Below, in pieces: positions 27,202 to 36,133 of a DNA stretch of 64,000 bases. Source of the DNA: CAZYFH01 sp965249175 (GTDB taxonomy: Bacteria > Acidobacteriota > Vicinamibacteria > Vicinamibacterales > UBA8438); assembly GCA_965249175.1 (NCBI GenBank), contig OZ252227.1, positions 2,356,001 through 2,420,000 on the forward strand. The letters run 5' to 3'. The notes below the pieces were generated by a model that was not told the DNA's origin, did no database searches, and was given only the letters and a program-made list of their open reading frames with translations. The stretch's first letter is position 1. The number at the start of each line of letters is the position of its first letter. Both the position numbers and the translations under genes were made by a program.

Positions 27202-28389
27202 TTATGTCGAGAACTCGACGAGCTTCGCGATGACCTGGCCGACGATGTTGTCGGGTGTTGACGCGCCGGCGGTGACGCCGACTGACAGCAGTCCCTCCGG
27301 CGCCAGCCACCCATGGGCGGATACCTCGGCGTTGCCGGCGACCCCACCCACCTGCGGCAGGTGTCGGATTTCGTCGCGAGACATGAGGCACGACGGCTCG
27401 GCGATGTGATACGTCGCCACGCGGTCGCTACAGATACGGGCCAGGTTGCGGGTGTTGCTGCTGTTGTAGCCGCCAATCACGATCGTGCAATCGAACCTGT
27501 GCGTGTCGAGCAGGAGCTTCATCGCGTCCTGTCGGTCCTGGGTGGCACTGCAGATCGTCTCGAACGCCCGATAGTGTTGGTGCAGCGCGTCTTCTCCAAA
27601 GCGGTCGACCATCGCGCCCCGAATCATCTCGCCGATCTCGAGCGACTCGGACATCAGCATCGTCGTCTGATTCGCCAGCCCGACGCGTTGGAGGTCGTGG
27701 TCTGGATCGAAGCCCAACGAGCTGGCGTCGCCAAATCGACGACGGAACGCGTCCGGTGTGCTTCGCCCGCGGATGTGATCGCACAGGTCGGCGGTCTCAG
27801 CGAGGTCGAGCACGACCAGACACCGGCCGCCGTCGATTGCCTCAGCCTGCGAGGCCGTCGCTTGTGTCTCCTCGTGCCTGACCTTGCCGTGAATGATCGC
27901 CGTGAAGCCGTCGCGCGCGTACTGGCGCACGTTCTTCCAGACGTTGAGGACAGAGCCGCACGTCGTATCGACCAACGTACACCCGAGTCCATCCAACTGT
28001 TCGAGCTGGTCGACGGTGATGCCGAAGGCGGGAAGGATGACGACGTCCTCGGGCGTGACCGCGGCGATGTCCTCGTCAGGGTCCGTGAGGAACCGAATGC
28101 CGGCGTCGCGCAAGCGTGTATTGACGTGCGGGTTGTGAATGATCTCGCCGGTCAGGAATACCGTCTTGTCCGGGAACCGTCGGCGGGTCTGATACGCGTA
28201 GTCGACGGCCCGGTCGACGCCGTAGCAGAACCCGAACTCCTGCGCGAGATGCACGGTGAGGCGGCCAGCCGTGAGCCGAAAGTCCGCGTCGCGGACGCCG
28301 TCGACGAGCTGGCTGTGATAGTCGCGCGCCAACTCGTCGGCGACGACGTGTTTGAGGTTGAGACCCTTGCGATACAGGACGGAAGGCAC
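27202..28389 (-). CDS. ispH: 4-hydroxy-3-methylbut-2-enyl diphosphate reductase
   Basis: IspH makes IPP and DMAPP in the last step of the MEP pathway using a 4Fe-4S cluster. The three cluster cysteines are Cys55 (EFGFCYGVDRA), Cys144 (DTTCGSVLNVW) and Cys280 (ETICSATQDRQDA). Substrate-binding motifs EIIHNP, GKVRHEETQAT, GGYNSSNTRNL and TAGASTPD are present. At 395 residues it belongs to the longer form seen in cyanobacteria and plants rather than the roughly 315-residue E. coli type. The GTG start overlaps the anti-sigma gene's stop by one base, so a sigma/anti-sigma pair and ispH share a transcript. Confidence 0.94.
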   Translation of the reverse strand: MPSVLYRKGLNLKHVVADELARDYHSQLVDGVRDADFRLTAGRLTVHLAQEFGFCYGVDRAVDYAYQTRRRFPDKTVFLTGEIIHNPHVNTRLRDAGIRFLTDPDEDIAAVTPEDVVILPAFGITVDQLEQLDGLGCTLVDTTCGSVLNVWKNVRQYARDGFTAIIHGKVRHEETQATASQAEAIDGGRCLVVLDLAETADLCDHIRGRSTPDAFRRRFGDASSLGFDPDHDLQRVGLANQTTMLMSESLEIGEMIRGAMVDRFGEDALHQHYRAFETICSATQDRQDAMKLLLDTHRFDCTIVIGGYNSSNTRNLARICSDRVATYHIAEPSCLMSRDEIRHLPQVGGVAGNAEVSAHGWLAPEGLLSVGVTAGASTPDNIVGQVIAKLVEFST

Positions 28390-29039
28390 TAGCGCACGTT
28401 GATCGAGACCTCACGCAGGAGCGGCGTCATCTCGTCGAGGGCGACGAGCGCCGACACCCGTGGGCTCGTAAGTGCCAGCTCGAGCTCCTGCATGAGCTGC
28501 TCGTCGCTGGTCGTGGTCGGGGCCTCGGTCGACACGCGCACTGGCCCCACGCCGCGCGCGGGGAGCGGTTCGGGATCCGCGTGCAGGTGCACGAACTGGC
28601 CGATCGCGATGCCGGTCAACACGCCGGCCACCGCGGCGGCGCCGATCCAGCGATGGGCGCGTCCAACGGCCGCGAGCGCGGGCCGAGCGAAGACGGGGAA
28701 CCGCAGGATGCGGGCGGCACGACCCTGTCCGGCGGCGCGCTCGACGTGGCGCATGATCCGGTCGCGCTCGGTGGCGAGGCGCGCGGTCGAGACCGTGTCG
28801 TCGAATGCGGCGGCGGACTCCTCTGCGATCGCATCGAGGAGGGTCGTGAGCTCTGCGAGCCGATCGGCGCACGACAGACACGCGCTGACATGCGCCTCGG
28901 TCGCCTCGCGGTTGACGCCGTCTCCCTCCGCCGATCCTCGCATCAGGTCGAGCAGGACGTGGTCCGGCACGTGGTGCCCACCGAGACCGGCACGCATCGC
29001 GAAGAGCCGTCGACCGAGCGCGCGAGGCGTCGACGCCAT
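28389..29039 (-). CDS. Anti-sigma factor with putative zinc finger
   Basis: The 216-residue protein has an N-terminal zf-HC2-like region with the HxxxCxxC motif (His50, Cys54, Cys57). A linker, one transmembrane helix (about 131-148) and a short extracytoplasmic tail follow. This is the usual plan of membrane-anchored anti-sigma factors. The gene overlaps the sigma factor stop by one base (TGATG) and overlaps ispH by one base. It should hold the sigma factor inactive at the membrane until a signal arrives. Confidence 0.82.
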   Translation of the reverse strand: MASTPRALGRRLFAMRAGLGGHHVPDHVLLDLMRGSAEGDGVNREATEAHVSACLSCADRLAELTTLLDAIAEESAAAFDDTVSTARLATERDRIMRHVERAAGQGRAARILRFPVFARPALAAVGRAHRWIGAAAVAGVLTGIAIGQFVHLHADPEPLPARGVGPVRVSTEAPTTTSDEQLMQELELALTSPRVSALVALDEMTPLLREVSINVR

Positions 29040-29725
29040 CAGCCCCGCTCTCCTCCAGCCGAACGTGCCACCCGCGCACCGCGTCCCTCGACCAGCCAGC
29101 GCTCCCCGCGCAGCAGCCGCCGCAACGACCGCACCGCCCGGAACAGGTGGACACGCACCGTGGCTTCCTTGAGATCCAACATCCCGGCGACCTCGCGGGT
29201 CGAGTGCCCCTCGAGGTGACTCAAGATGACCACCGACCGCTGTCGCGCGGGCAAGCGGTCGATCGCCGCTTCGAGTCCCGCCCGCCGTTCCCGTCGCAAC
29301 AACGCGGTTTCGGGCGAGGGCTCGACTGCTGGTTGTCGCTCCGCGCGGACGCGGTCATCGTCACTTGCCGGGACCAGCCACCGGCCTCTCCGGTTCCGCA
29401 CTTTCAAGCGATCGAGACAGCAGTTGACGAGAATGCGGGTGAACCACAGCTCGAAAAACAGCTCCTCGCGAAACGAGGGGAGGTGGACGAAGGCTTTCAG
29501 GAACGCGTCCTGGACCGCGTCGTCGACTTCACCGGGATCGCGGAGATAGTGGTAGGCGATACGAGCGGCGCGGCGTTGATGCTGGTCGACGACTTCGCCA
29601 AAACGCGCGCATGCGGCCGCGTTGTTGCCACACGCCAGCAGCGCCTTCACCTCGGCCGCGAGCTCGGTATCGGCCTTGACTCGAGGGCGGATCACGCGTG
29701 GCGTGCCAGGCACACAGGTTGCCAT
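29039..29725 (-). CDS. ECF-type RNA polymerase sigma factor
   Basis: The 228-residue protein has region 2 (YHYLRDPGEVDDAVQDAFLK, then FELWFTRILVNCCLDRLK). Region 4 has LPARQRSVVILSHLEGHSTREVAGMLDLKEATVRVHLFRAVRSLR, an HTH that reads the -35 element. It is an ECF (group 4) sigma factor, lacking regions 1.1 and 3. It leads a three-gene overlapping set with its anti-sigma factor and ispH. The regulon is unknown. Confidence 0.93.
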   Translation of the reverse strand: MATCVPGTPRVIRPRVKADTELAAEVKALLACGNNAAACARFGEVVDQHQRRAARIAYHYLRDPGEVDDAVQDAFLKAFVHLPSFREELFFELWFTRILVNCCLDRLKVRNRRGRWLVPASDDDRVRAERQPAVEPSPETALLRRERRAGLEAAIDRLPARQRSVVILSHLEGHSTREVAGMLDLKEATVRVHLFRAVRSLRRLLRGERWLVEGRGARVARSAGGERG

Positions 29726-29823
29726 TACTGGTCAATACGCCCGGCCGGCGCGGTTGTTTACGTCGCGGCGGGCCGCCCTGCCGGTCAGCGCAGTCACGGT
29801 AATCATACCCCGGCCGCTCGGTG

Positions 29824-30876
29824 TCAGTCTGTGTTGACGCCCGGCCGCCGCAGGGCCGCAAGATGTTGGAGCCGTGTGCCCGGGTAATAGTGCGCGAGGA
29901 TGCGTGCCGCGTCGTGGCCTGCCCGGGCACGGGCCATCGCGCCGGTCTGACATGCGCCCACCCCGTGGCCGTGTCCAGTGCCGGTGAACACGAACATCTC
30001 GTGGTCCTGGCGCACGTCGAACCGCGTGCTCTTGATCGCGCGCGCGCCGAGGCTCGCCATCAGCACGTGGCGGAACACGCCGGCGCGCACCTCCGTCGTC
30101 TGGTCACCGCGCAGCCGGAGCCGGACCGCCCGGCCGGCGTCGTCGCGGCCTATGATCGCGATGCTCGCGAGCCTCCTGCCGACACGCGTCCGCCGATCGC
30201 GGTTCAGGGCGTCGCGCAATGCCGACGCCGTCACAGCATATTCCCACGGCGCCGTCGGTGTGGTCAGGCAGAACGCGTCGTCGACACCGCGGAGATAGGG
30301 GGGGGCTTGACCGCCCCATACGCTATCTGACGGACTCGTCGCACCGCCGCAGTCAGCATGGAACAGCGCCTGGACCGGGCGCCCCGCGTAGGTCACGACG
30401 AGGCCACGCGTGTCATGCGCGGCATCCTCCACCAACGCGCGTAGCCGGTCCGGCGCACGCGAGGTCGGGCGATACACTTGACAATGCGTCGTTGCGCAGA
30501 GGTCGTATCCTTCCGGCGCGTGGCGCTCCAGGTTCGCGAGCGCATAGGTGCGCGCCAGGATGGCCTGAACCCCGGCCATCCGTCCCGCTGCCGCCCGCGA
30601 CTCTCGAGCCAGCGCCGCCTCAGCGAGCACCGAGCCGACTACGTAGTCCTCGATCGGCACGCGGACGATGCCTCCGTCGCCCGTGCCGAGGCGGATACTG
30701 GCGCCGACGGAGGTCACGCGACCTGGCGTTTCGTCGACGACGATGGGCGGTCGATGAACGCACGCCGCCCCAAGACCGGCGGCCAGGACCGCGGCGCCAA
30801 CCCGCGCGACACACCGAGTCGATCGCCCGCGGGGTGAGGACCCGCGAGCCGGCGATCGACGATGATCCACGTTCAC
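29824..30876 (-). CDS. SpoIID/LytB-domain lipoprotein
   Basis: This 350-residue protein has a likely lipobox (LAAGLGAAC) and a SpoIID domain. That domain includes VPIEDYVVGSVLAEA, the QAILARTYAL helix, the cysteine pair region DLCATTHCQVY, ALFHADCGGATS and the C-terminal GHGHGVGACQTGAMARA motif. Bacillus SpoIID is a lytic transglycosylase that cuts denuded peptidoglycan, and LytB enhances an amidase. Here it probably remodels cell wall glycan. The region before the lipobox is long (about 40 residues), so the GTG start at 30876 may be too early. It is divergent from pckA. Confidence 0.82.
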   Translation of the reverse strand: MNVDHRRSPARGSSPRGRSTRCVARVGAAVLAAGLGAACVHRPPIVVDETPGRVTSVGASIRLGTGDGGIVRVPIEDYVVGSVLAEAALARESRAAAGRMAGVQAILARTYALANLERHAPEGYDLCATTHCQVYRPTSRAPDRLRALVEDAAHDTRGLVVTYAGRPVQALFHADCGGATSPSDSVWGGQAPPYLRGVDDAFCLTTPTAPWEYAVTASALRDALNRDRRTRVGRRLASIAIIGRDDAGRAVRLRLRGDQTTEVRAGVFRHVLMASLGARAIKSTRFDVRQDHEMFVFTGTGHGHGVGACQTGAMARARAGHDAARILAHYYPGTRLQHLAALRRPGVNTD

Positions 30877-30962
30877 GTGAGTGCGTATCGGCTGGCAGTC
30901 ACCGGTCCCACAGCAGGGAGCTGACCGACACCGCGCGTTTGACTGACGACGGGGACACGGAT

Positions 30963-32576
30963 ATGGTCACAAAGCCAATGTCTGTCGATACATCGAGCGA
31001 ATACGGCTTGGCCGCGCACGGCATCGAGCGCGCCGCACGGGTGTATTGGAACCTCGGCACGGCGGCGCTGTACGAAGAGGCCGTGCGACGGAGTGAGGGT
31101 CTGGTCGCTGAGACGGGGCCACTCGTCTGTTGCACCGGCCCCCACACCGGACGGGCTCCCAATGACAAGTTCGTCGTGCGCGAGCCCTCGACCGAGCGCA
31201 ATGTCTGGTGGGGCAAAGTTAATCGTCCCTTCGATCCCGAGCAGTTCGACGCGTTACACACCGAGGTGATCCGGGGGTTGGACGGTAAGGAGCTCTTCGT
31301 CCAGGACTGCTACGCCGGCGCGGACCCCGCGCACCAGCTGCCGGTTCGCATCATCACCGAGCGCGCCTGGCACAGCCTCTTCGCGCGCACCATGTTCCTC
31401 GAACGGCCGCCCGGCTCGGCAGCGGCGACCCATCGACCGGAGTTCACAGTCATCAACGCGCCTTCGGTCCAGGCCGACCCGGCGCGGCACGGCACGAACT
31501 CGGGCGTGTTCATCCTGCTGAACTTCGCGCGCAAGCTGGTGCTCATCGGCGGTACGAGCTACGCGGGCGAGATCAAGAAGTCGATCTTCACCGTGATGAA
31601 CTACCTGCTGCCGTTGCGCGACGTCATGCCGATGCATTGCGCCGCCAACGTCGGTGCCACCGGTGACGTGGCCCTCTTTTTCGGGCTGTCGGGTACCGGC
31701 AAGACGACGCTCTCGTCCGACCCAGCGCGCCGTCTCATCGGAGACGACGAGCATGGGTGGAGCGACCGGGGGGTCTTCAATTTCGAGGGTGGTTGTTACG
31801 CCAAGATGATTCGGCTGTCGGCGGAAGCCGAGCCGCAGATCTACGCGACCACGCATCGGTTCGGCACCGTGCTGGAGAATGTCGTCCTCGACCCGGTGAG
31901 TCGGCAGATGGACCTCGACGACGATTCCCTGACCGAGAACACGCGGGGCGCCTATCCGATTTCCTTCATCGACAACTGGGTGCCGTCAGGGCAAGCGGGC
32001 CACGCGGCCAACATCGTCATGTTGACCGCCGATGCGTTCGGCGTGTTGCCGCCGATTGCGCGGCTGACCGCGCCGGGCGCGATGTATCACTTTCTGTCCG
32101 GCTACACCGCGAAGGTGGCGGGAACGGAACGCGGCCTTACCGAGCCGCAGGCAACGTTCAGCACGTGCTTCGGCGCGCCGTTCATGGTTCATCACCCGAC
32201 CGTCTACGCCAAAATCCTAGGGGATCGGATCGCCACGCACCGGGCGAAGGTCTGGCTCGTCAATACTGGCTGGTCGGGCGGTCCCCCCGGCGTCGGCACG
32301 CGAATGAAGATCGCGCACACACGCGCGATGTTGACCGCGGCGCTGTCAGGTGCGCTCGACGACGTCGCGTACGAGCGCGATCCGGTGTTCAACGTCGATG
32401 TGCCGTCGAGCTGTCCCGACGTGCCGACCGAAGCGCTCAGACCGCGGGACACCTGGACGGATCCCACCGCGTACGATGCCCAGGCGCGCAGATTGGCGCG
32501 GATGTTCGCGGACAACTTCGTGGCGTTCGCGGCCGAGGCGGACCCGGCGATCACCCAGGCTGGTCCGCGGGCCTAG
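30963..32576 (+). CDS. pckA: Phosphoenolpyruvate carboxykinase (ATP)
   Basis: The 537-residue enzyme converts oxaloacetate and ATP to PEP, CO2 and ADP in gluconeogenesis. Motifs are GPHTGRAPNDKFVV, GGTSYAGEIKKSIFTVMNYL, the kinase-1a P-loop GLSGTGKTT (Lys247), the kinase-2 motif LIGDDEHGW, and NTGWSGGPPGVGTRMKIAHT. These are characteristic of the ATP-dependent type, not the GTP type. The ATG at 30963 gives the usual length; the frame is open far upstream without family similarity. A divergent promoter region with the SpoIID gene lies between 30877 and 30962. Confidence 0.96.
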   Translation: MVTKPMSVDTSSEYGLAAHGIERAARVYWNLGTAALYEEAVRRSEGLVAETGPLVCCTGPHTGRAPNDKFVVREPSTERNVWWGKVNRPFDPEQFDALHTEVIRGLDGKELFVQDCYAGADPAHQLPVRIITERAWHSLFARTMFLERPPGSAAATHRPEFTVINAPSVQADPARHGTNSGVFILLNFARKLVLIGGTSYAGEIKKSIFTVMNYLLPLRDVMPMHCAANVGATGDVALFFGLSGTGKTTLSSDPARRLIGDDEHGWSDRGVFNFEGGCYAKMIRLSAEAEPQIYATTHRFGTVLENVVLDPVSRQMDLDDDSLTENTRGAYPISFIDNWVPSGQAGHAANIVMLTADAFGVLPPIARLTAPGAMYHFLSGYTAKVAGTERGLTEPQATFSTCFGAPFMVHHPTVYAKILGDRIATHRAKVWLVNTGWSGGPPGVGTRMKIAHTRAMLTAALSGALDDVAYERDPVFNVDVPSSCPDVPTEALRPRDTWTDPTAYDAQARRLARMFADNFVAFAAEADPAITQAGPRA

Positions 32577-32637
32577 GGTTAGTCGCCGTTCACGCAACCG
32601 TCCCCCCGTCTCGTCGCGGCCCTGCGGGCCAATCGGC

Positions 32638-34083
32638 ATGGATTACGAAACAGTGATCGGCCTCGAGGTGCACGCGCAGTTACGCACCGACACCAAGATC
32701 TTCTGCGGGTGCAGCACGGCGTTCGGGGCGCCGGCCAACGCGCACGTGTGCCCGGTGTGCCTCGGGTTGCCCGGCGCGCTACCGGTGCTCAACCGACGGG
32801 CCGTGGACCACGCTGCCAGGGCTGCGCTGGCGCTTGGTTGCACGGTACATCCGGTGTCGGTCTTCGCGCGAAAGAACTACTTTTACCCGGACCTGCCAAA
32901 GGGCTATCAGATTTCACAATACGAGGAACCTCTGGCGACCGACGGGGAAGTTGTCTTCGCGGCGGACGGGGCCACACGTACGGTGCGCATCAACCGCGTC
33001 CACATGGAGGAAGACGCAGGGAAGTCGATTCACGAGGGGTTTCCGGATTCGGGTCGGAATACCTATCTCGACTTCAACCGGAGCGGCGTCCCGCTCATCG
33101 AAATCGTGACGCACCCCGACCTCCGTTCTCCGGCTGCTGCCGCCGACTTTTTTGAGCGCCTCCAAATCATCCTCCGCGCCCTCGAGGTGAGCGACGGCAA
33201 CATGGAGCAAGGGAGTCTCCGCTGCGACGCCAACGTGTCCGTGCGTACGGTGGGGGCGACAGAGCTCGGGGTCAAGGTCGAGGTCAAGAACATCAACTCG
33301 TTCCGGTTTCTCCAGCGGGCGATCGAGTTCGAGGTCGGGCGACAAATTGCGCTCGCCACAGCCGGGGACGACATCGTCCAGGAGACGCGTCTCTGGGACA
33401 CCGCCGGTGCGCGCACCGTCTCCATGCGCAGCAAGGAAGAGGCGCACGACTACCGTTATTTTCCCGAGCCGGATCTCCCCCCCCTCCGGCTGACACCCGA
33501 ATGGATTGAGGCGGTGCGCGCGGCGCTCCCGGAGCTACCGGCTGCGCGTCAGCAGCGGTTCGTGGCGGAGTACGGGCTCCCAAATGAGGACGCCGCTTGG
33601 CTGGCCCATGACTCGGACACGGCGGCGTTCTTCGAATCGACATCCGCGGCATCGGGAGACGCGGTGGCGTCACGGCATTGGATCATGGGGCCGGTCGCAC
33701 AGCGCATGAACACGGCGGGGATCGACATCGGCGCGGTTGGTGTCCAGCCCGCCGCGCTTGCGGAGCTCATCCGGCTCGTTGAGACCGGCGCCGTGAGCCG
33801 AGCGACGGCGAAAACCGTATTCGACCGGATGTGCGCGTCGGGGCGCCCCGCACAGGAGATCATCGACGAGGAGGGGCTCTCGCAGATTGCCGACCGTGGC
33901 GCGCTGCGGGAGGTCGTCGACGCGACGCTCGCCGCGAACCCCGAGGCGGTGGCGACCTACCGCTCTGGGAAGACGGGAACGCTAGGCTTTTTCGTCGGCC
34001 AGGTGATGCGCGCGACCAAGGGGCAGGCCAACCCGAGGCTGGTCAACGAGTTGCTCAGGGGCGCCCTCGATTCGGGCGACTAA
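32638..34083 (+). CDS. gatB: Aspartyl/glutamyl-tRNA amidotransferase subunit B
   Basis: GatB is the kinase/tRNA-binding subunit that activates misacylated Glu-tRNAGln or Asp-tRNAAsn for amidation. The 481-residue protein has VIGLEVHAQLRTDTKIFCGC with cysteines at the zinc site. It also has FYPDLPKGYQISQYEEPL, HMEEDAGKS, DFNRSGVPLIEIVT, KNINSFRFLQRAIEFE, DYRYFPEPDLPPL and the C-terminal YqeY-like tail (GFFVGQVMRATKGQANP). gatA and gatC are not in the window. The ATG at 32638 is chosen by alignment with the family start; the open frame reaches further upstream. Confidence 0.96.
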   Translation: MDYETVIGLEVHAQLRTDTKIFCGCSTAFGAPANAHVCPVCLGLPGALPVLNRRAVDHAARAALALGCTVHPVSVFARKNYFYPDLPKGYQISQYEEPLATDGEVVFAADGATRTVRINRVHMEEDAGKSIHEGFPDSGRNTYLDFNRSGVPLIEIVTHPDLRSPAAAADFFERLQIILRALEVSDGNMEQGSLRCDANVSVRTVGATELGVKVEVKNINSFRFLQRAIEFEVGRQIALATAGDDIVQETRLWDTAGARTVSMRSKEEAHDYRYFPEPDLPPLRLTPEWIEAVRAALPELPAARQQRFVAEYGLPNEDAAWLAHDSDTAAFFESTSAASGDAVASRHWIMGPVAQRMNTAGIDIGAVGVQPAALAELIRLVETGAVSRATAKTVFDRMCASGRPAQEIIDEEGLSQIADRGALREVVDATLAANPEAVATYRSGKTGTLGFFVGQVMRATKGQANPRLVNELLRGALDSGD

Positions 34084-34101
34084 ACTGAGACGCGGCTCTG
34101 T

Positions 34102-34154
34102 TGGGTCCGTGACCCACGACATGTAGGGTGTGTTCACACCCAGCATGCTATACT
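34102..34154 (+). promoter_or_regulatory. Extended -10 promoter with two perfect dyads before ftsE
   Basis: Two perfect inverted repeats lie between gatB and ftsE. One is TGGGTC-CGT-GACCCA (34102-34116). The other is GGGTGTG-TT-CACACCC (34126-34141). Four bases later follows TGCTATACT (34146-34154), an extended -10 element. A transcript from it would start about at the GTG of ftsE. The second dyad covers the -35 position, as expected of an operator. The first dyad may instead be a weak terminator for gatB, though no T-run follows it. Confidence 0.5.
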
Positions 34155-34162
34155 TTGTGGGC

Positions 34163-34822
34163 GTGATCGAGGCCAACAATCTCTCAAAGGTCTATAACCG
34201 AGGCGTTTACGCCCTGCGGGACCTCTCGCTCACGGTCGAGAAGGGCGAGTTCGTCTTTCTGACTGGCCCCAGCGGCGCCGGAAAATCGACCCTGCTTCGC
34301 TTGCTCCTGCGTCAGGATGTGCCGACGGACGGGCGACTCTCCGTGGGTGGACGTGACCTGGCCGGGTTGCGTGGACGGCGCGTCCAGGCGTACCGGCGCA
34401 GCCTCGGTTTCGTGTTTCAGGATTTCAGGCTCATTCCGAGCAAGAGCGTGCTGGAGAACACTGCGTTCGTGCCCCGCGTGCTCGGGGCGTCGGATTCGCA
34501 GCAGCGACGCAAGTCCTTTCAGGTGTTGAAATGGGTCGGTTTGCAGCATCGCATGAGTGCGCTGCCCACCCAGCTCTCCGGCGGTGAGCAGCAGCGGGTG
34601 GCCATCGCCCGTGCGCTCATCAACGACCCGGCGCTGGTGCTCGCGGACGAGCCGACCGGCAACCTCGACCCCGATCTCTCACTGGAAATCATGAACCTCT
34701 TTCGCGAGATCAACGCGCGTGGCACCACCGTTGTCGTGGCGACCCACGATACGGAGCTGATCCGCCGCGTCGGCAAGCGCGCGATTGTCCTCGAGCACGG
34801 GCGTATCACCGAGTACAACTAG
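34163..34822 (+). CDS. ftsE: Cell division ATP-binding protein FtsE
   Basis: This ABC ATPase of about 219 residues has Walker A LTGPSGAGKSTLL, Q-loop VFQDFRLIPSKSV, signature LSGGEQQRVAIARALI, Walker B LVLADEPTGNLDP and H-loop THDTELIRRVG. The RxxLxFVFQDFRLxxxKxVxxN block and the short length mark it as FtsE. With FtsX it regulates septal peptidoglycan hydrolases. The start is uncertain: GTG 34163 fits the family N-terminus (IEANNLSKVY), with ATG 34145 and GTG 34130 upstream in frame. ftsX begins 20 bases downstream. Confidence 0.92.
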   Translation: MIEANNLSKVYNRGVYALRDLSLTVEKGEFVFLTGPSGAGKSTLLRLLLRQDVPTDGRLSVGGRDLAGLRGRRVQAYRRSLGFVFQDFRLIPSKSVLENTAFVPRVLGASDSQQRRKSFQVLKWVGLQHRMSALPTQLSGGEQQRVAIARALINDPALVLADEPTGNLDPDLSLEIMNLFREINARGTTVVVATHDTELIRRVGKRAIVLEHGRITEYN

Positions 34823-34841
34823 CCTTAGGCGCGGAGAGCCT

Positions 34842-35750
34842 GTGAACGCAATCAAGTACGCCGTCGTCGAGGCCGGGGCGAGCCTGTGGCGTGGTCGACG
34901 ATCGGGCGCGCTGTCGATCATCACGATCTCTGCCGCACTGTTCGTACTCGGCGCGCTGATGCTGGTGACGTGGAACCTCGAGCAGTTACTCGGTCAGTGG
35001 TCGGCGGCGGCGGAGCTGTCGGTGTATCTGAACGACGACGCGTCAGCGGAGGAGCGAGCCAGCATCGAGCAGCGCCTCGCCGGAAGCGAGCTCGTGGTCG
35101 ATCGCGAGTACGTGTCGAAAGCGGACGCGCTCGTCCGGTTCAGGCGCGACTTCACGGATCTGGCCGCGGTAACCGACGAGATCGAGGCCAACCCGTTCCC
35201 TGCGTCGTTCGAGGTGCGACTGGACTCCGGCGCGCAGCGCGTGGCGGGACTCCGGGGTCTGGCCGACGAGCTCCAGGCCGCACCGGGTGTAAGCGACGTT
35301 CGCTATGACCGCCGCTGGATCGAACGGGTGGCTGGGGCCGTCAACCTCATTCGGGCGATCGGGCTGGTCATCGTCGGCATCCTCGTGATCGCGGCGTCCC
35401 TCACCGTCGGCAATGTCGTGAGGCTCGCGTGCTTCGCACGACGCGACGAGCTCGAGATCATGCGGCTTGTCGGTGCGCCAATGTTCTACGTCCGCGCGCC
35501 GTTCGTGGTCGAAGGCGTCTTGCAGGGGGGCGTTGGCGCGCTCGTGGCACTCGCGGTCTTGGGACTGTCGTATAGCGCGGGCATGGTCGGATACGGCCAG
35601 GCGGCGACCGACGTGCTCGGTGTCGATGGTGTGCGGTTCCTCCCAACTGGATACGCACTCCTGTTGCTGTGCGGCGGCATGGTGGTCGGCTGCCTGGGCG
35701 GGATGCTGGCCGCGCGAACGACCGGCGAGCCGGCACCACAGCGCCACTAG
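34842..35750 (+). CDS. ftsX: Cell division protein FtsX
   Basis: The 302-residue membrane protein has a cytoplasmic N-terminus, helix 1 (about 23-44), and a periplasmic domain with the family pattern ELSVYLNDDAS and DREYVSKADALVRFR. Three C-terminal helices follow (about 165-190, 215-240, 265-290). A CFARRDELEIMRLVGAP motif lies between them. FtsX couples FtsE ATP hydrolysis to activation of cell wall hydrolases at the septum. The GTG at 34842 has GGAGAG upstream and is preferred over an in-frame start inside ftsE. Confidence 0.92.
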   Translation: MNAIKYAVVEAGASLWRGRRSGALSIITISAALFVLGALMLVTWNLEQLLGQWSAAAELSVYLNDDASAEERASIEQRLAGSELVVDREYVSKADALVRFRRDFTDLAAVTDEIEANPFPASFEVRLDSGAQRVAGLRGLADELQAAPGVSDVRYDRRWIERVAGAVNLIRAIGLVIVGILVIAASLTVGNVVRLACFARRDELEIMRLVGAPMFYVRAPFVVEGVLQGGVGALVALAVLGLSYSAGMVGYGQAATDVLGVDGVRFLPTGYALLLLCGGMVVGCLGGMLAARTTGEPAPQRH

Positions 35751-35821
35751 GGACCCACACCAAGTGCTCCCACGCGTTTGACAGTGCCAGGGTGACCTGA
35801 CACACTAGATCCACCTCAGGA

Positions 35822-36133
35822 ATGCCCCCGACGAATCGCGAGTTGGCGCGCTTCCTGGCCGCAAAGCGCCACGCCACCCTCAGCACTTCGGCCGTGCGAA
35901 CCAACTTCTACCGCGAAGAGCTCGTCAAGCATTGGCAGTGTCTGGAACGGCAACGCGAGTACTACTCCGAGAAGGCGATCACCGACGTCGAGGCCGCGCT
36001 GGGCCGGCTGATGTCGGAGGTGGACCGCCTTTGCGCACAAGAGCACGGCGACCAGCTCGTCAGTCAGCTGCTTCGCAAGATTGACGGAGTCACGCGCCTC
36101 TCAGCGTGGTCCGATCGGCAGAAGACCCATTAG
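35822..36133 (+). CDS. Hypothetical protein, 103 residues
   Basis: No family is recognised. The product is soluble, charged and mostly helical in appearance, with no signal peptide, membrane segment or cysteine cluster. It has a single Cys in KHWQCLERQREYYSEKA and another in DRLCAQEHGD. It starts at an ATG 71 bases after ftsX. Its 3' end overlaps the apparent 5' end of the glycerate kinase gene by about 50 bases in another frame, which suggests the two are co-transcribed. Confidence 0.55.
   Translation: MPPTNRELARFLAAKRHATLSTSAVRTNFYREELVKHWQCLERQREYYSEKAITDVEAALGRLMSEVDRLCAQEHGDQLVSQLLRKIDGVTRLSAWSDRQKTH

Noticed and set aside
30219..30962. The open frame extends far upstream of pckA, suggesting a 785-residue protein.
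   Set aside because: The extension has no family similarity and is antisense to the SpoIID gene; PEPCK aligns from 30963.
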